NCBI GenBank assembly: GCA_019637095.1
Contig: JAHBWG010000028.1
Coordinates: 1 to 64,000 of the forward strand
DNA: 64,000 nucleotides
Source: Sandaracinaceae bacterium
GTDB taxonomy: Bacteria; Myxococcota_A; Polyangia; Polyangiales; Sandaracinaceae
Direction of reading: 5' to 3'
The position numbers and the translations under genes are program-made. Under the pieces are notes generated by a model. It worked only from the letters and a program-made list of their open reading frames with translations, was not told where the DNA came from and searched no databases. This document shows positions 1-7,567 of the stretch, in pieces; position 1 is the first letter of the stretch; every line of letters starts with the position of its first letter.

Positions 1-741
1 GGCCCGGGCCTGACGGGCGCGCTCCCGCGCCCGCCGCCGCGCACGCCGGCTCTGCTTCGCGCGCGCCTTGGCCGCCGACGCGCCGGCGTGGGCCCCCCGC
101 GCGTAGCTCTCGTCCTCGTCTTCCCAGTCCTCCTCGTCACCGTCCTCTTCGTCGTCCTCTTCGTCCCAATCGTCGTCGTCTTCGTCCCACTCCTCTGCGT
201 CGCCCTCGTCGTCCCACGCCTCGTCGTCGTCGTCGTCGTCCTGCTCGCGACGCTGGCGCGCGCGCTCGGCCTGCTCGACGCGGCGACGGAACTCGGCGTC
301 GATCCGCCGCCGCTCGCGCTCGGCCGCCTCCGCCTCCTCCCGGGCGCGGCGTCGCTGGCGGGCGCGGCGATCGCGGATGTCCTCGAGGGCCTCGTCACGC
401 TCCTCGAGCGCGTCGCGCGCCGCGACGCGCGACGCCTCGCGCTGCGCGTGCGCGCGCTCGAGCAACGCGAGGCGCGCCCGCACGATGTCGCGCAGGATCC
501 CGGCGCGCTCGTCCGCGGGTGCGTCGGCGAAGAGATCCTCGAGGAGATCCACGTCGTCACGCGGCGCCTCGAGCAGCTCGCGCAGCGCAGAGGCACGACC
601 GATGTCGAAGAGGACCGCCTCGGGCCGCAAGGAGGCGCTCGGCGCAGGCTGGCTCGCGCCCCGCTGCCCTCCGAAGAGACCACACCCCGGCGCGAAGACG
701 GCGCCCGCCACGAGCAGCCAACCGATGGACGAAGCACGCAT
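1..741 (-). CDS. Acidic coiled-coil lipoprotein (partial, C-terminus cut by window edge)
   Basis: An open frame begins with ATG at 741 and runs off the left edge without a stop, giving 247 visible codons. The N-terminus (MRASSIGWLLVAGAVFAPGC) looks like a lipoprotein signal peptide with Cys at about residue 20, although the lipobox (APGC) is weak. Residues about 45-170 are rich in Glu, Arg and Ala and form a likely coiled coil. They are followed by an extreme Asp/Glu tract with interspersed Trp (about residues 172-212) and then a strongly basic Arg/Ala/Lys tail at the edge. The repeated GAC/GAG codons explain the apparent hydrophobic frames on the other strand. I do not recognise a family. 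The charge-block layout suggests a scaffold or polyion-binding envelope protein, which is inference only. Confidence 0.6.
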   Translation of the reverse strand, partial: MRASSIGWLLVAGAVFAPGCGLFGGQRGASQPAPSASLRPEAVLFDIGRASALRELLEAPRDDVDLLEDLFADAPADERAGILRDIVRARLALLERAHAQREASRVAARDALEERDEALEDIRDRRARQRRRAREEAEAAERERRRIDAEFRRRVEQAERARQRREQDDDDDDEAWDDEGDAEEWDEDDDDWDEEDDEEDGDEEDWEDEDESYARGAHAGASAAKARAKQSRRARRRARERARQARA

Positions 742-920
742 GCCCCGGACCTCGGCAACCCACGTGCCACGCCGGTTGGGCCACGCCGCGGCCGAACGGT
801 GTCGCTCGCGAGGTTCCAACCCGAGCCGGGCTGACGCCTCGGAGCGTCGGAGCCCACCCACGCGGACCTTACATTCCGCTCACGCGCGACGACGGAGCGG
901 GCGCGGCTCCGTCGACCGGC

Positions 921-926
921 TAGAGT
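921..926 (+). promoter_or_regulatory. Possible -10 hexamer TAGAGT for the gene starting at 934
   Basis: TAGAGT ends 7 bases before the ATG at 934 and no Shine-Dalgarno lies between them. If it is a -10 element, transcription would begin at or next to the start codon, giving a leaderless mRNA. No clear -35 is visible. Confidence 0.3.
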
Positions 927-933
927 CCGCGCG

Positions 934-1812
934 ATGATCAGCCCCCGCGGATCGAACAACACGCTCTGCGTTCTCGCCGCGCTCGCCGTCGGCTGCGGCG
1001 GTGGCCTCGCCGGCCTCGCCCCCGCGCGCTCCCTCGGACAGGCGAAGCAGGCGACCGCGCCGCTGCACGCCGAGTCGGAGGCGGACCTGCGCGACGCGCT
1101 CGTCGCCGCGTCGGCGAGCGTGCCCGCGCTGGTGCGCCTGATCGACCCGGCGTGGGGGGTCGGCACGTTCGATCCGGCGGACTCGGGCGCAGTCCACCAC
1201 TGCGCCCTCGAGGACTTCACGACGCACCCGGGGATGGCGTTCTCGGTTCAGCCAGAGGATCGCTTCGCGTGTGACCGGGCGCGACGACGATGCACCGTGG
1301 CCAGCCGTGACGGAGGTGGCTACGCGTTCTTCTTTCGGGAGAGCGCCAGCGGCGCGACGACCCTGGACGCGGTCGTCCACTATCGCGGCCGCACCCTGCC
1401 GACGCGGGACGCGCGCGCGGTCCTCGAGTTCGTCGAAGGCGGAGACGGCGTCTGCGCGCTCCGGCGGGCGCTCGCGCCCGACACCGCGGCGCCGGCGCGG
1501 TTCTCGGCGTTCGTCGCCCACCAGACCGGGCTCGCGCCCGTGGCCGCGCACGCCTGCGGCGACGAGGCGCGCGCGCTCTTCGGCGCGCACGCGGCCCCTC
1601 ACCTCGGCGCCGCAGCCCCCGCTTGCACGCGCGCGCCCGCGCGGTGCTCGATGCGGCTGCGCGACGAGGACGTGACCTTCTACGGGGGCGAGCGCGGAGC
1701 GAGCGCGGTGACGATCACGCGCCACGGCATGCACGCCTCCCTCGAGCGCGCCCAGGAGCGGGATCGAGCGGGGTTCCTGAGGGCCGCTGCGGCCCACTCG
1801 TGCCCGCCCTGA
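934..1812 (+). CDS. Hypothetical Cys-containing lipoprotein or secreted protein
   Basis: This 292-residue protein starts with a hydrophobic stretch (TLCVLAALAVGCGGG), which reads as a lipoprotein signal with Cys at about residue 21. The remainder is soluble and carries roughly eight Cys residues spaced in pairs, as expected for a periplasmic or surface protein with disulfides. No catalytic motif or known domain is recognisable. It is divergently oriented to the acidic lipoprotein on its left, with a spacer of about 190 bases. There is no Shine-Dalgarno upstream of the ATG, whereas a TAGAGT hexamer sits seven bases before it. The function is unknown; the coding call rests on frame length, codon bias and the secretion signal. 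Confidence 0.65.
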   Translation: MISPRGSNNTLCVLAALAVGCGGGLAGLAPARSLGQAKQATAPLHAESEADLRDALVAASASVPALVRLIDPAWGVGTFDPADSGAVHHCALEDFTTHPGMAFSVQPEDRFACDRARRRCTVASRDGGGYAFFFRESASGATTLDAVVHYRGRTLPTRDARAVLEFVEGGDGVCALRRALAPDTAAPARFSAFVAHQTGLAPVAAHACGDEARALFGAHAAPHLGAAAPACTRAPARCSMRLRDEDVTFYGGERGASAVTITRHGMHASLERAQERDRAGFLRAAAAHSCPP

Positions 1813-1891
1813 GGGCCTGGCTTCGGGCAAAGAAATCGCTTTGAAATCAGCACCTTGCAGCCGTGCAAAAGACGGCCATCGCAACACTGAT

Positions 1892-1911
1892 ACGTAACGT
1901 GTGACGTAACG
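1892..1911 (+). repeat. Direct repeat ACGTAACG x2, possible regulator site
   Basis: ACGTAACG occurs at 1892-1899 and 1904-1911, a 12-base period, in the 233-base gap before the caspase-like gene. The gap is also the least GC-rich part of this region. Tandem octamers about one helical turn apart suggest a regulator-binding site, but no factor can be named. Confidence 0.3.
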
Positions 1912-2045
1912 ATCGCGCGGCGCAGCGGGACGATCTGCGAAGCGGCGTTCGCGATCGGTGTACGCCGCTTCACGGTCGGGGCTCCCCGATTGCGTGGCAC
2001 GGGCGTCGCTCTCTCGGGACCAAGCATCACCCGGAGGTCCCGCCG

Positions 2046-3062
2046 ATGAACCAGCCCCGCCGCTCCTGGACTCGCAAGCTCGCCGTCGCCGTGTTCGCCA
2101 GCGCGACCCTGCTCGCGGGAGGCGCTTCGGCGCAGGACTCGCTCTTCGGGATCCCGATCCCGCGGATCGAGCAGGGGCCGAACCGGAGCCTCACGATCAC
2201 GCTCGGTCCGAACGCGCCGGCGATCCGCATCCCGACGCCGGCGATCCCGAGCGCCGGCGCGCCGCCCGCCGCCCCGGTCGAGCCGCCGCCGCTCTTCGAC
2301 GTGCCGAGCGATCCCGGCGTCGAGCCCGCCCTGCCCGCGGGCGGCGGCCGCTACTACGGGCTCTTCGTCGGCATCACGCATTACCCGAGCGCCAGCGACC
2401 TGCCCTTCGTCGCGGAGGACGCCCACCGCGTGCAGCGCGCGTTCGTCAACTCCGGGCTCATGCGGCAGGCGGACACGGTCGTGCTCACCGACGCCGCGGC
2501 CACGCGAGGCGGCGTCGTCGGCGCCCTCCAGCGCCTCCAGGGCGCCGCCGGCCCCGGTGACACGCTCGTGTTCTTCTTCAGCGGCCACGGCAGCCAGGTG
2601 CCGGACCGCGACGGCGACGAGCTCGACGGAACCGACGAGACGATCGAGCTCACCGACGGCGCCCTCTCGGACGACGAGCTCACCGCCTTGCTCGCCAGCG
2701 GCCGCGCCCGCAGCTTCGTCGCGCTCGACTCCTGCTACTCGGGCGGCTTCGCGCGGGACGTCGCGCGCCTCACCGACAGCGTCGGGTTCTACGCGTCGCG
2801 GGAGGACCAGGTCTCCTACGTCGCGAACGAGTACCAGGCGGGCGGCTACCTCTCGTACTTCCTCGCGCAGAACCTGACCCGGATGGCGGGCCGGCCGATC
2901 CCGATGTGGGAGCTGTCGCGCGACCTGCGGACGGACTTCGATCAGTCGGGCGCCACCCGCCGCCAGGAGCTGACGGTCGGGGTCAGCCGCGGCGTCAACA
3001 CGCGGACGGTCCTCTTCGACGCGCCGCCCTCCCCTGGCGCGACCATGGTCGCGCAGCGCTGA
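2046..3062 (+). CDS. Secreted caspase-family (peptidase C14-like) protease
   Basis: This 338-residue protein has a Sec signal peptide (residues about 1-30, ending GGASAQ), then a Pro/Ala linker to about residue 98, then a caspase-like fold. The catalytic pair is visible: His181 in FFFSGHGSQ and Cys230 in LDSCYSGG, both in the expected hydrophobic strand contexts. The domain opens with YYGLFVGITHYP, typical of bacterial metacaspase-like p20 domains. It should cleave after basic or acidic residues in the periplasm or outside the cell; substrate is not predictable. Such proteins are frequent in myxobacteria. It appears to be a single-gene unit, followed by a GC-rich hairpin. ATG at 2046 was chosen because it begins the signal peptide. 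Confidence 0.88.
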   Translation: MNQPRRSWTRKLAVAVFASATLLAGGASAQDSLFGIPIPRIEQGPNRSLTITLGPNAPAIRIPTPAIPSAGAPPAAPVEPPPLFDVPSDPGVEPALPAGGGRYYGLFVGITHYPSASDLPFVAEDAHRVQRAFVNSGLMRQADTVVLTDAAATRGGVVGALQRLQGAAGPGDTLVFFFSGHGSQVPDRDGDELDGTDETIELTDGALSDDELTALLASGRARSFVALDSCYSGGFARDVARLTDSVGFYASREDQVSYVANEYQAGGYLSYFLAQNLTRMAGRPIPMWELSRDLRTDFDQSGATRRQELTVGVSRGVNTRTVLFDAPPSPGATMVAQR

Positions 3063-3080
3063 GGAGCGCTGCGTTCGGCT

Positions 3081-3116
3081 CGCGAGCGCGCCGGCCTCCG
3101 GGCTGGCGCGCTCGCG
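3081..3116 (+). terminator. GC-rich hairpin after the caspase-like gene
   Basis: CGCGAGCGCGCC at 3081-3092 pairs perfectly with GGCGCGCTCGCG at 3105-3116 across a 12-base loop, 19 bases after the stop codon. There is no T-run, so it may act as an mRNA-stabilising 3' hairpin or an atypical terminator. Confidence 0.45.
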
Positions 3117-3193
3117 CGCGCTTCGGACTACCGCGATCTGCCAGCCCGCGACTCGCCGCGAGAACCTCGAATTGACCGAGGCGCTCTCTTCGA

Positions 3194-3222
3194 TTGAATC
3201 CGGCGTCACACTCTCCTAGGGT
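3194..3222 (+). promoter_or_regulatory. Sigma-70-like promoter candidate
   Basis: TTGAAT (3194-3199), a 17-base spacer, then TAGGGT (3217-3222). The start codon at 3250 follows after 27 bases with a GGAGG Shine-Dalgarno between. It resembles the TTGACC-17-TAGGAC candidate before trigger factor. Confidence 0.4.
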
Positions 3223-3249
3223 TCGCGCGTCACTCACGCGGAGGCTCGG

Positions 3250-3702
3250 ATGGGACGAGCGAAGAAGAGGCCGGCGGCGACGACGACCCGTCGCGGGAGC
3301 GCGGAGGCGATCGCGAAGCGCAAGGCGGCGCGCATGCTGAACCGCCTGTTCGAAGAGTCCGGGGCGACGGAGAACCTCGACGGGCGAACGCTCAAGCGCA
3401 AGCAGCGGCTGATCCGCGAGCTGCGCGAGGGGCGGCGCGGCAAGCCGCTCAAGGCGCTGGAGATCCTGGCGCACGCGACGGAGCTCCTCGCGCTCGGCGA
3501 GACGCTCACCAGCTTGCGCAAGCTCAAGCCGAAGCTCCCCGCGACGCCGCCGGTCAACGAGGAGTCGGCGGCCGTCTACCTCGAGACGCAGCGCAACTAC
3601 GGGTTCGATCCGAAGGCGTGGAAGATCATCGGCGTGGACATCGAGGCCCTCGCCGCCGCAGGCGAGCCGCCGCGCCGCGCGCCGGGGCGCAAGGCGCGGT
3701 GA
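3250..3702 (+). CDS. Small basic hypothetical protein
   Basis: A 150-residue protein, very rich in Lys and Arg at both ends (MGRAKKRP... and PGRKAR), predicted mostly helical with a central Leu-rich segment (about residues 60-85) and a conserved-looking aromatic patch (RNYGFDPKAWK, about residues 117-127). GGAGG lies a few bases upstream of ATG. No family is recognised. The basic tails suggest nucleic-acid or ribosome association, but that is inference. Its stop codon overlaps the GTG of the following MEMO-family gene by four bases (GTGA), so the two are probably translated as a coupled pair. Confidence 0.65.
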   Translation: MGRAKKRPAATTTRRGSAEAIAKRKAARMLNRLFEESGATENLDGRTLKRKQRLIRELREGRRGKPLKALEILAHATELLALGETLTSLRKLKPKLPATPPVNEESAAVYLETQRNYGFDPKAWKIIGVDIEALAAAGEPPRRAPGRKAR

Positions 3703-4541
3703 GGCCGGCCCTGCTCGCCGGCCGCTGGTACCCGGGCGACGCCGACGGGTGCCGCGCCGCGATCGCTCGGCACGCCGCCGGTCGCGCGGTCGACGGCACC
3801 TTCCGCGGGCTCGTCGGCCCGCACGCCGGCTGGACGTACTCGGGGGACTGCGCGGGGCGCGGCTATCGCGCGCTCGCCGGAGATCGCGCCGACCGCGTCG
3901 ACCTCGTCGTCGTCATCGGCTCGCACCGCGGCCCGGACGGGCCCAACACGGTGTTCCGCGACGACGCGTGGGACACCCCGCTCGGCCCTCTCGCGACCGA
4001 CCGCGCGCTCGCGGACGAGGTCAAGGGCGCGCTCGGGCTCGACGACGAGCCCGCGACGCCGGCGCGCGCAGACAACGCGGTCGAGCTGCACCTCCCCTTC
4101 GTACGCGCGTTCTTCCCGCGGGCGTCGCTCCTGATGGTCGGCGTCGAGGCGTCGCCTCGCGCCATCGCGCTCGGGCGCGCGATCGGCGAGCGCGTCCGAG
4201 CCCGCGGCCGCGACGCCGTCTTCGTCGGCTCCACCGACCTCACGCACTACGGGCCCAACTACGGGTGGGCGCCGCGCGGCACGGGGCCCGCCGCCGTCGC
4301 CTGGGTGCGTGACGACAACGATCGCGGCTTCCTCGACGCGCTCCTCGCCGACGACCTCGAGGCCGCCGTCGATCACGCGCTGTCGCATCAGAGCGCGTGC
4401 TGCCCCGGCGCCGCCGTCGCGGCGGTCGAGGCGGCGCGCGCGTACGCGGGCGAGGTGACGCCGACGCTCGTCGAGCACTACCTCAGCTGCGACGTGCGCG
4501 CGGACGCGAGCTTCGTCGGCTACGCCTCGGTCGTCTTCTGA
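3699..4541 (+). CDS. MEMO-family protein (AmmeMemoRadiSam system protein B)
   Basis: A 280-residue protein matching the MEMO1/AmmeMemoRadiSam B fold: it opens RPALLAGRWYPGD, with GPHAGWTYSG at about residues 37-46 and TDLTHYGPNYGW in the C-terminal half. The conserved His residues of these segments line the metal-like site in MEMO proteins. Bacterial members usually occur with an AMMECR1 protein and a radical SAM enzyme and are thought to take part in an uncharacterised oxidation or modification; neither partner is in this window. The GTG start at 3699 overlaps the previous stop (GTGA) and matches the usual family N-terminus, so I prefer it over longer upstream possibilities. It converges with the thiamine-diphosphate enzyme gene, 11 bases apart. 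Confidence 0.85.
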   Translation: MRPALLAGRWYPGDADGCRAAIARHAAGRAVDGTFRGLVGPHAGWTYSGDCAGRGYRALAGDRADRVDLVVVIGSHRGPDGPNTVFRDDAWDTPLGPLATDRALADEVKGALGLDDEPATPARADNAVELHLPFVRAFFPRASLLMVGVEASPRAIALGRAIGERVRARGRDAVFVGSTDLTHYGPNYGWAPRGTGPAAVAWVRDDNDRGFLDALLADDLEAAVDHALSHQSACCPGAAVAAVEAARAYAGEVTPTLVEHYLSCDVRADASFVGYASVVF

Positions 4542-4552
4542 GCCGCGTCCAC

Positions 4553-6298
4553 TCAGATGGAGATCGACCCCTTGCGGAAATCGCTCGACGCGAGGTGCAC
4601 GTTGATGAGCACCGGGTGGCCGGCCTTCGAGAGGGCCTTGGCCTCGTCGAGGACCTCGTCGATCTTCGACGCGTCGGTCAGGAGGAGGCCCTTGCCGCCG
4701 TAGCCCTCGGCGACCGTGTGGTACGGCGTACGCGCGAGCGTCGTCCCGACGTCGTCGCCGAGGAGCTCGACCTGGTCGCGCGCGATCTGCGCCCACGACG
4801 CGTCCGTGCCCACGACGCCGATCGGGGCGAGGCCGTGGCGCGCGCACGTGTCGTACTCGGCGAGGCTGTAGGCGCAGGAGCCATCGCCCCAGATCACCCA
4901 GACCTCCGCGCCGGGACGGACGCACGCCGCGCCGACGGCGAAGCCGCCGCCGACACCGAGCGTCCCGAACACGCCCGGGTCGAGCCACGAGAGCGGGCGC
5001 CGCGGCCGCAGGATGTACGCGGCGGTCGCGACGAAGTCGCCACCGTCGGCGACGAGGACGGAGTCGTCGGCCAGCTTCTCCTCGAGCCGCAGGAAGAAGT
5101 GGATGGGATCGATCAGCTCGGCGCCGGGGCGCGCCTGCGTCTGGATCTCCGCGTCGCGTGCGTCCTCGCGCTCGCGGACCTCGGCCGTCCACGCGTCCCA
5201 CCGCCCGCCCGCCGCGCCGGTCGCGTCCGCGAGCGCGCGCAGGAAGTCGGCCGGGTGCATCTCGACGGCGACGTCGGGGCGCCGGTTCTTGTAGAGCTCC
5301 TCGCGGCTCAGGTTCGCGGAGACGATCGCGGCGTCGCCGAACCCTCGGCCGTACTTGAGGCGGAAGTCGAACGGGAAGCCGGCGACGATGACGAGGTCCG
5401 CCTTCTTGAGCGAGGCGCCGCGCGCATGCCGGAACTGCACCGGGCTCTCGCGACCGAGCAGGCCGCGCGCCGCGCCGCCGAGCCACGTCGGCATGCCGAG
5501 GCGCTCGACCGCGTCGGCGAGCGACGCCGGGTCGTGGCAGCTCACCATCGTCTGGTTGCCGATCACGAGCGCCGGCCGCTCCGCCGCGCGGACGCGCTTG
5601 GCGACCTCGTCGATCTGCGCGTCGATCCCGCCGGGGGCCCGCGCGCGCACGTTCGGCACGGACACGTCGACGTGGGGCAAGTGGAATTGCTTGTAGAGAT
5701 ACCCCTTGAGGAAGACCTCCATCGCCTTGGCGGTGAGGCCCTTCATCTTCTGGACGCCGCTCTCCTCGAAGTACCACTGCTTCACGATGGCCTCGGGGTA
5801 GAGCAGATCCACCGGCACCTCCACGAACACGGGGCCGGGCACGCCCGACTCGGCGATCTCGAGCGCCTTCTTCACGGTCGGGCCGAGCGCGGGGACCGTG
5901 CTCACCGCGGTCGACCACTTGCACGCGGAGCGGACGAGGGAGAGCTGGTCGATGTCCTGCAGCGCGCCGCGGCCCTTGAGGAGCGTGGCCGTGGCGCCGC
6001 CGAAGAGGAGCAACGGGGTCTGCGCGAGCTGCGCGTTCTTCAGGGGCGTCAGCGCGTTCGTCACGCCCGGTCCCGCCGTGACGGCGGCGACGCCGGGGAT
6101 CCCGGTCATCCGCGCGACCGCGTCGGCGGCGAAGACGGCGTTCGCCTCGTCGCGCACGTCGACGATCCGGATCCCGCGGGCCTTGGCGCCGACGAGGATC
6201 GGCGAGATGTGCCCTCCACAGAGCGTGAAGACATGCTCGATGCCGTGGCGTGCCAGGACCTCTGCGACGGCGTCACCGCCATGTCTCTCGATGCTCAC
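4553..6298 (-). CDS. Thiamine diphosphate-dependent enzyme, acetolactate synthase-like / 2-hydroxyacyl-CoA lyase-like
   Basis: A 581-residue protein with the three-domain layout of the acetohydroxyacid synthase superfamily: an N-terminal PYR domain with the cofactor-activating Glu51 (RDEANAVF), a central Rossmann-like domain, and a C-terminal PP domain with GDGSCAYSL. The usual Asn after the GDG motif is replaced: the text reads VVGTDASWAQI where relatives have VVGND. The overall pattern (ACKWS, GNDA-like, TPYH) is closest to ILVBL/HACL2-type proteins rather than biosynthetic IlvB, so 2-hydroxyacyl-CoA cleavage is plausible. GTG at 6298 is chosen because AGGAGGC lies just upstream and the protein then begins at the family start. 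It lies 29 bases downstream of the diguanylate cyclase gene and is probably co-transcribed. Confidence 0.82.
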   Translation of the reverse strand: MSIERHGGDAVAEVLARHGIEHVFTLCGGHISPILVGAKARGIRIVDVRDEANAVFAADAVARMTGIPGVAAVTAGPGVTNALTPLKNAQLAQTPLLLFGGATATLLKGRGALQDIDQLSLVRSACKWSTAVSTVPALGPTVKKALEIAESGVPGPVFVEVPVDLLYPEAIVKQWYFEESGVQKMKGLTAKAMEVFLKGYLYKQFHLPHVDVSVPNVRARAPGGIDAQIDEVAKRVRAAERPALVIGNQTMVSCHDPASLADAVERLGMPTWLGGAARGLLGRESPVQFRHARGASLKKADLVIVAGFPFDFRLKYGRGFGDAAIVSANLSREELYKNRRPDVAVEMHPADFLRALADATGAAGGRWDAWTAEVREREDARDAEIQTQARPGAELIDPIHFFLRLEEKLADDSVLVADGGDFVATAAYILRPRRPLSWLDPGVFGTLGVGGGFAVGAACVRPGAEVWVIWGDGSCAYSLAEYDTCARHGLAPIGVVGTDASWAQIARDQVELLGDDVGTTLARTPYHTVAEGYGGKGLLLTDASKIDEVLDEAKALSKAGHPVLINVHLASSDFRKGSISI

Positions 6299-6301
6299 TC
6301 G

Positions 6302-6319
6302 GCGCCTCCTTGGAGGCGC
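6302..6319. repeat. Inverted repeat containing the Shine-Dalgarno of the thiamine-enzyme gene
   Basis: GCGCCTCC at 6302-6309 and GGAGGCGC at 6312-6319 are exact reverse complements separated by TT. On the minus strand one arm contains the AGGAGGC ribosome binding site of the gene starting at 6298. Folding would hide that site. Confidence 0.5.
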
Positions 6320-6327
6320 GCATCGTG

Positions 6328-7482
6328 TCACCGGACCGGACGCCGGTCTACCCTCTGGGGCGTCTCGCGGGTCCGCACGCGCGACTCGTCCTCGGGGTCC
6401 CACTCGGCGGGCGCCGGCTCGGCCGCGACGCGATCACCGCCCGCCTGCTTCGCCTCGTACGAGCGCTGATCGGCGCGCTGGATGAGCGCGCGCGCCTCGT
6501 CGCCGGGACGGGCGAACGCGAGGCCGACGCTCGCCGTCACCGGGAGCTCCGCGTCGAAGCGCTCGCCGACCTCGCGCACGGCGGCGGCGAGGCGCTCGGC
6601 GACCTGGCGCGCCGAGGCCGCGGAGGTGTCCGGCAAGAGCACGAGGAACTCGTCGCCTCCGTAGCGCCCGGGCACGTCGACCTCGCGCGTCGCGTCCCTG
6701 AGCGCTCCCGCGATGGCGCCGAGGATCTCGTCCCCCTGCTGGTGGCCGCGCTCGTCGTTCACGCGCTTGAAGCGATCCAGATCGAGCATCACGACGGCGA
6801 GCGGGCGGCCGCGCCGCACGCGGGCGAGCTCGGCGTCGAGCCGCTCCATGAGGTGGCGGCGGTTGTAGAGCTGCGTGAGCGGGTCGCGCTGCGAGAGCGC
6901 CTCGAGCCGCGCGGCGAGCGCACGCAGCTCCGCCTCGCGCTCGCGGATCCGCGACGCGAGCAGGCCGACGATGCCCGCCGAGCCGAGCAGCGTCGCCGAC
7001 AGGAGCGCGACCCCGACGAGCGCGTCGGTCGCCCCGGGGCGCGTCGCGGCCCATTGCGGCGCGTTCGGCCCGTACGGCAGCACGCCCGCCTGCTCCGCGA
7101 AGGCGACTCCACCGTAGAGGCCGGTGGCGACCAGCGCGAGTCCGACCCCGACCCGGCGCCCGACGACGAGCGTGTGGACGATCACCGCGAAGTAGAAGAG
7201 CGCGACGAGCATCGTCCCCATGCTGCCGACGCGGTGGACGAGGAAGGCGACCGCCGCCATGTCCACCACGCCGCCGAGGAACGAGCGCGTGTCGCCGCCG
7301 ATCCCCTTGTAGATCAGCACCTGGCCGACGAGCGCCGCCGCGACGTAGCCAGCGAAGATCGGCCAGGCGGTCTCGAGCCCGTCGTAGAGGAGCGGGAGCA
7401 GACCGAGCGCGGTGAGGCCGAGCACGATCCTGCTCCAGGCCGCCAAGAGCTGCAGCCGCTCCTTCTGCCCGTGGGTTGCCAC
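6328..7482 (-). CDS. Membrane diguanylate cyclase (GGDEF)
   Basis: A 384-residue protein: residues about 12-180 contain five or six hydrophobic membrane segments, followed by a short coiled linker and a GGDEF domain. The active-site signature is intact (GGDEF at 275-279), and an inhibitory-site RxxD (REVD, 266-269) lies exactly five residues before it. It should therefore make cyclic di-GMP from GTP and be product-inhibited. The membrane part resembles an integral sensory module but no named sensor domain is recognised. The 3' end is 29 bases from the thiamine-enzyme start, so the pair is probably an operon. Together with the FHA-EAL protein at 59 kb, the window carries both making and breaking enzymes of cyclic di-GMP. 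Confidence 0.92.
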   Translation of the reverse strand: MATHGQKERLQLLAAWSRIVLGLTALGLLPLLYDGLETAWPIFAGYVAAALVGQVLIYKGIGGDTRSFLGGVVDMAAVAFLVHRVGSMGTMLVALFYFAVIVHTLVVGRRVGVGLALVATGLYGGVAFAEQAGVLPYGPNAPQWAATRPGATDALVGVALLSATLLGSAGIVGLLASRIREREAELRALAARLEALSQRDPLTQLYNRRHLMERLDAELARVRRGRPLAVVMLDLDRFKRVNDERGHQQGDEILGAIAGALRDATREVDVPGRYGGDEFLVLLPDTSAASARQVAERLAAAVREVGERFDAELPVTASVGLAFARPGDEARALIQRADQRSYEAKQAGGDRVAAEPAPAEWDPEDESRVRTRETPQRVDRRPVR

Positions 7483-7567
7483 GCTGGTCGCCCCGCCGTC
7501 ACGCAGCGTAACAAGATTTCCACCCGCCGCGCAGGTCCTCCGAGGTCCCGAGCCGCCCCGGGGCGAG

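Noticed and set aside
88-834. A hydrophobic Val/Leu-rich plus-strand frame that looks like a membrane protein
   Set aside because: It is the complement of the Asp/Glu tract of the minus-strand lipoprotein. Repeated GAC/GAG codons read backwards as GTC/CTC.
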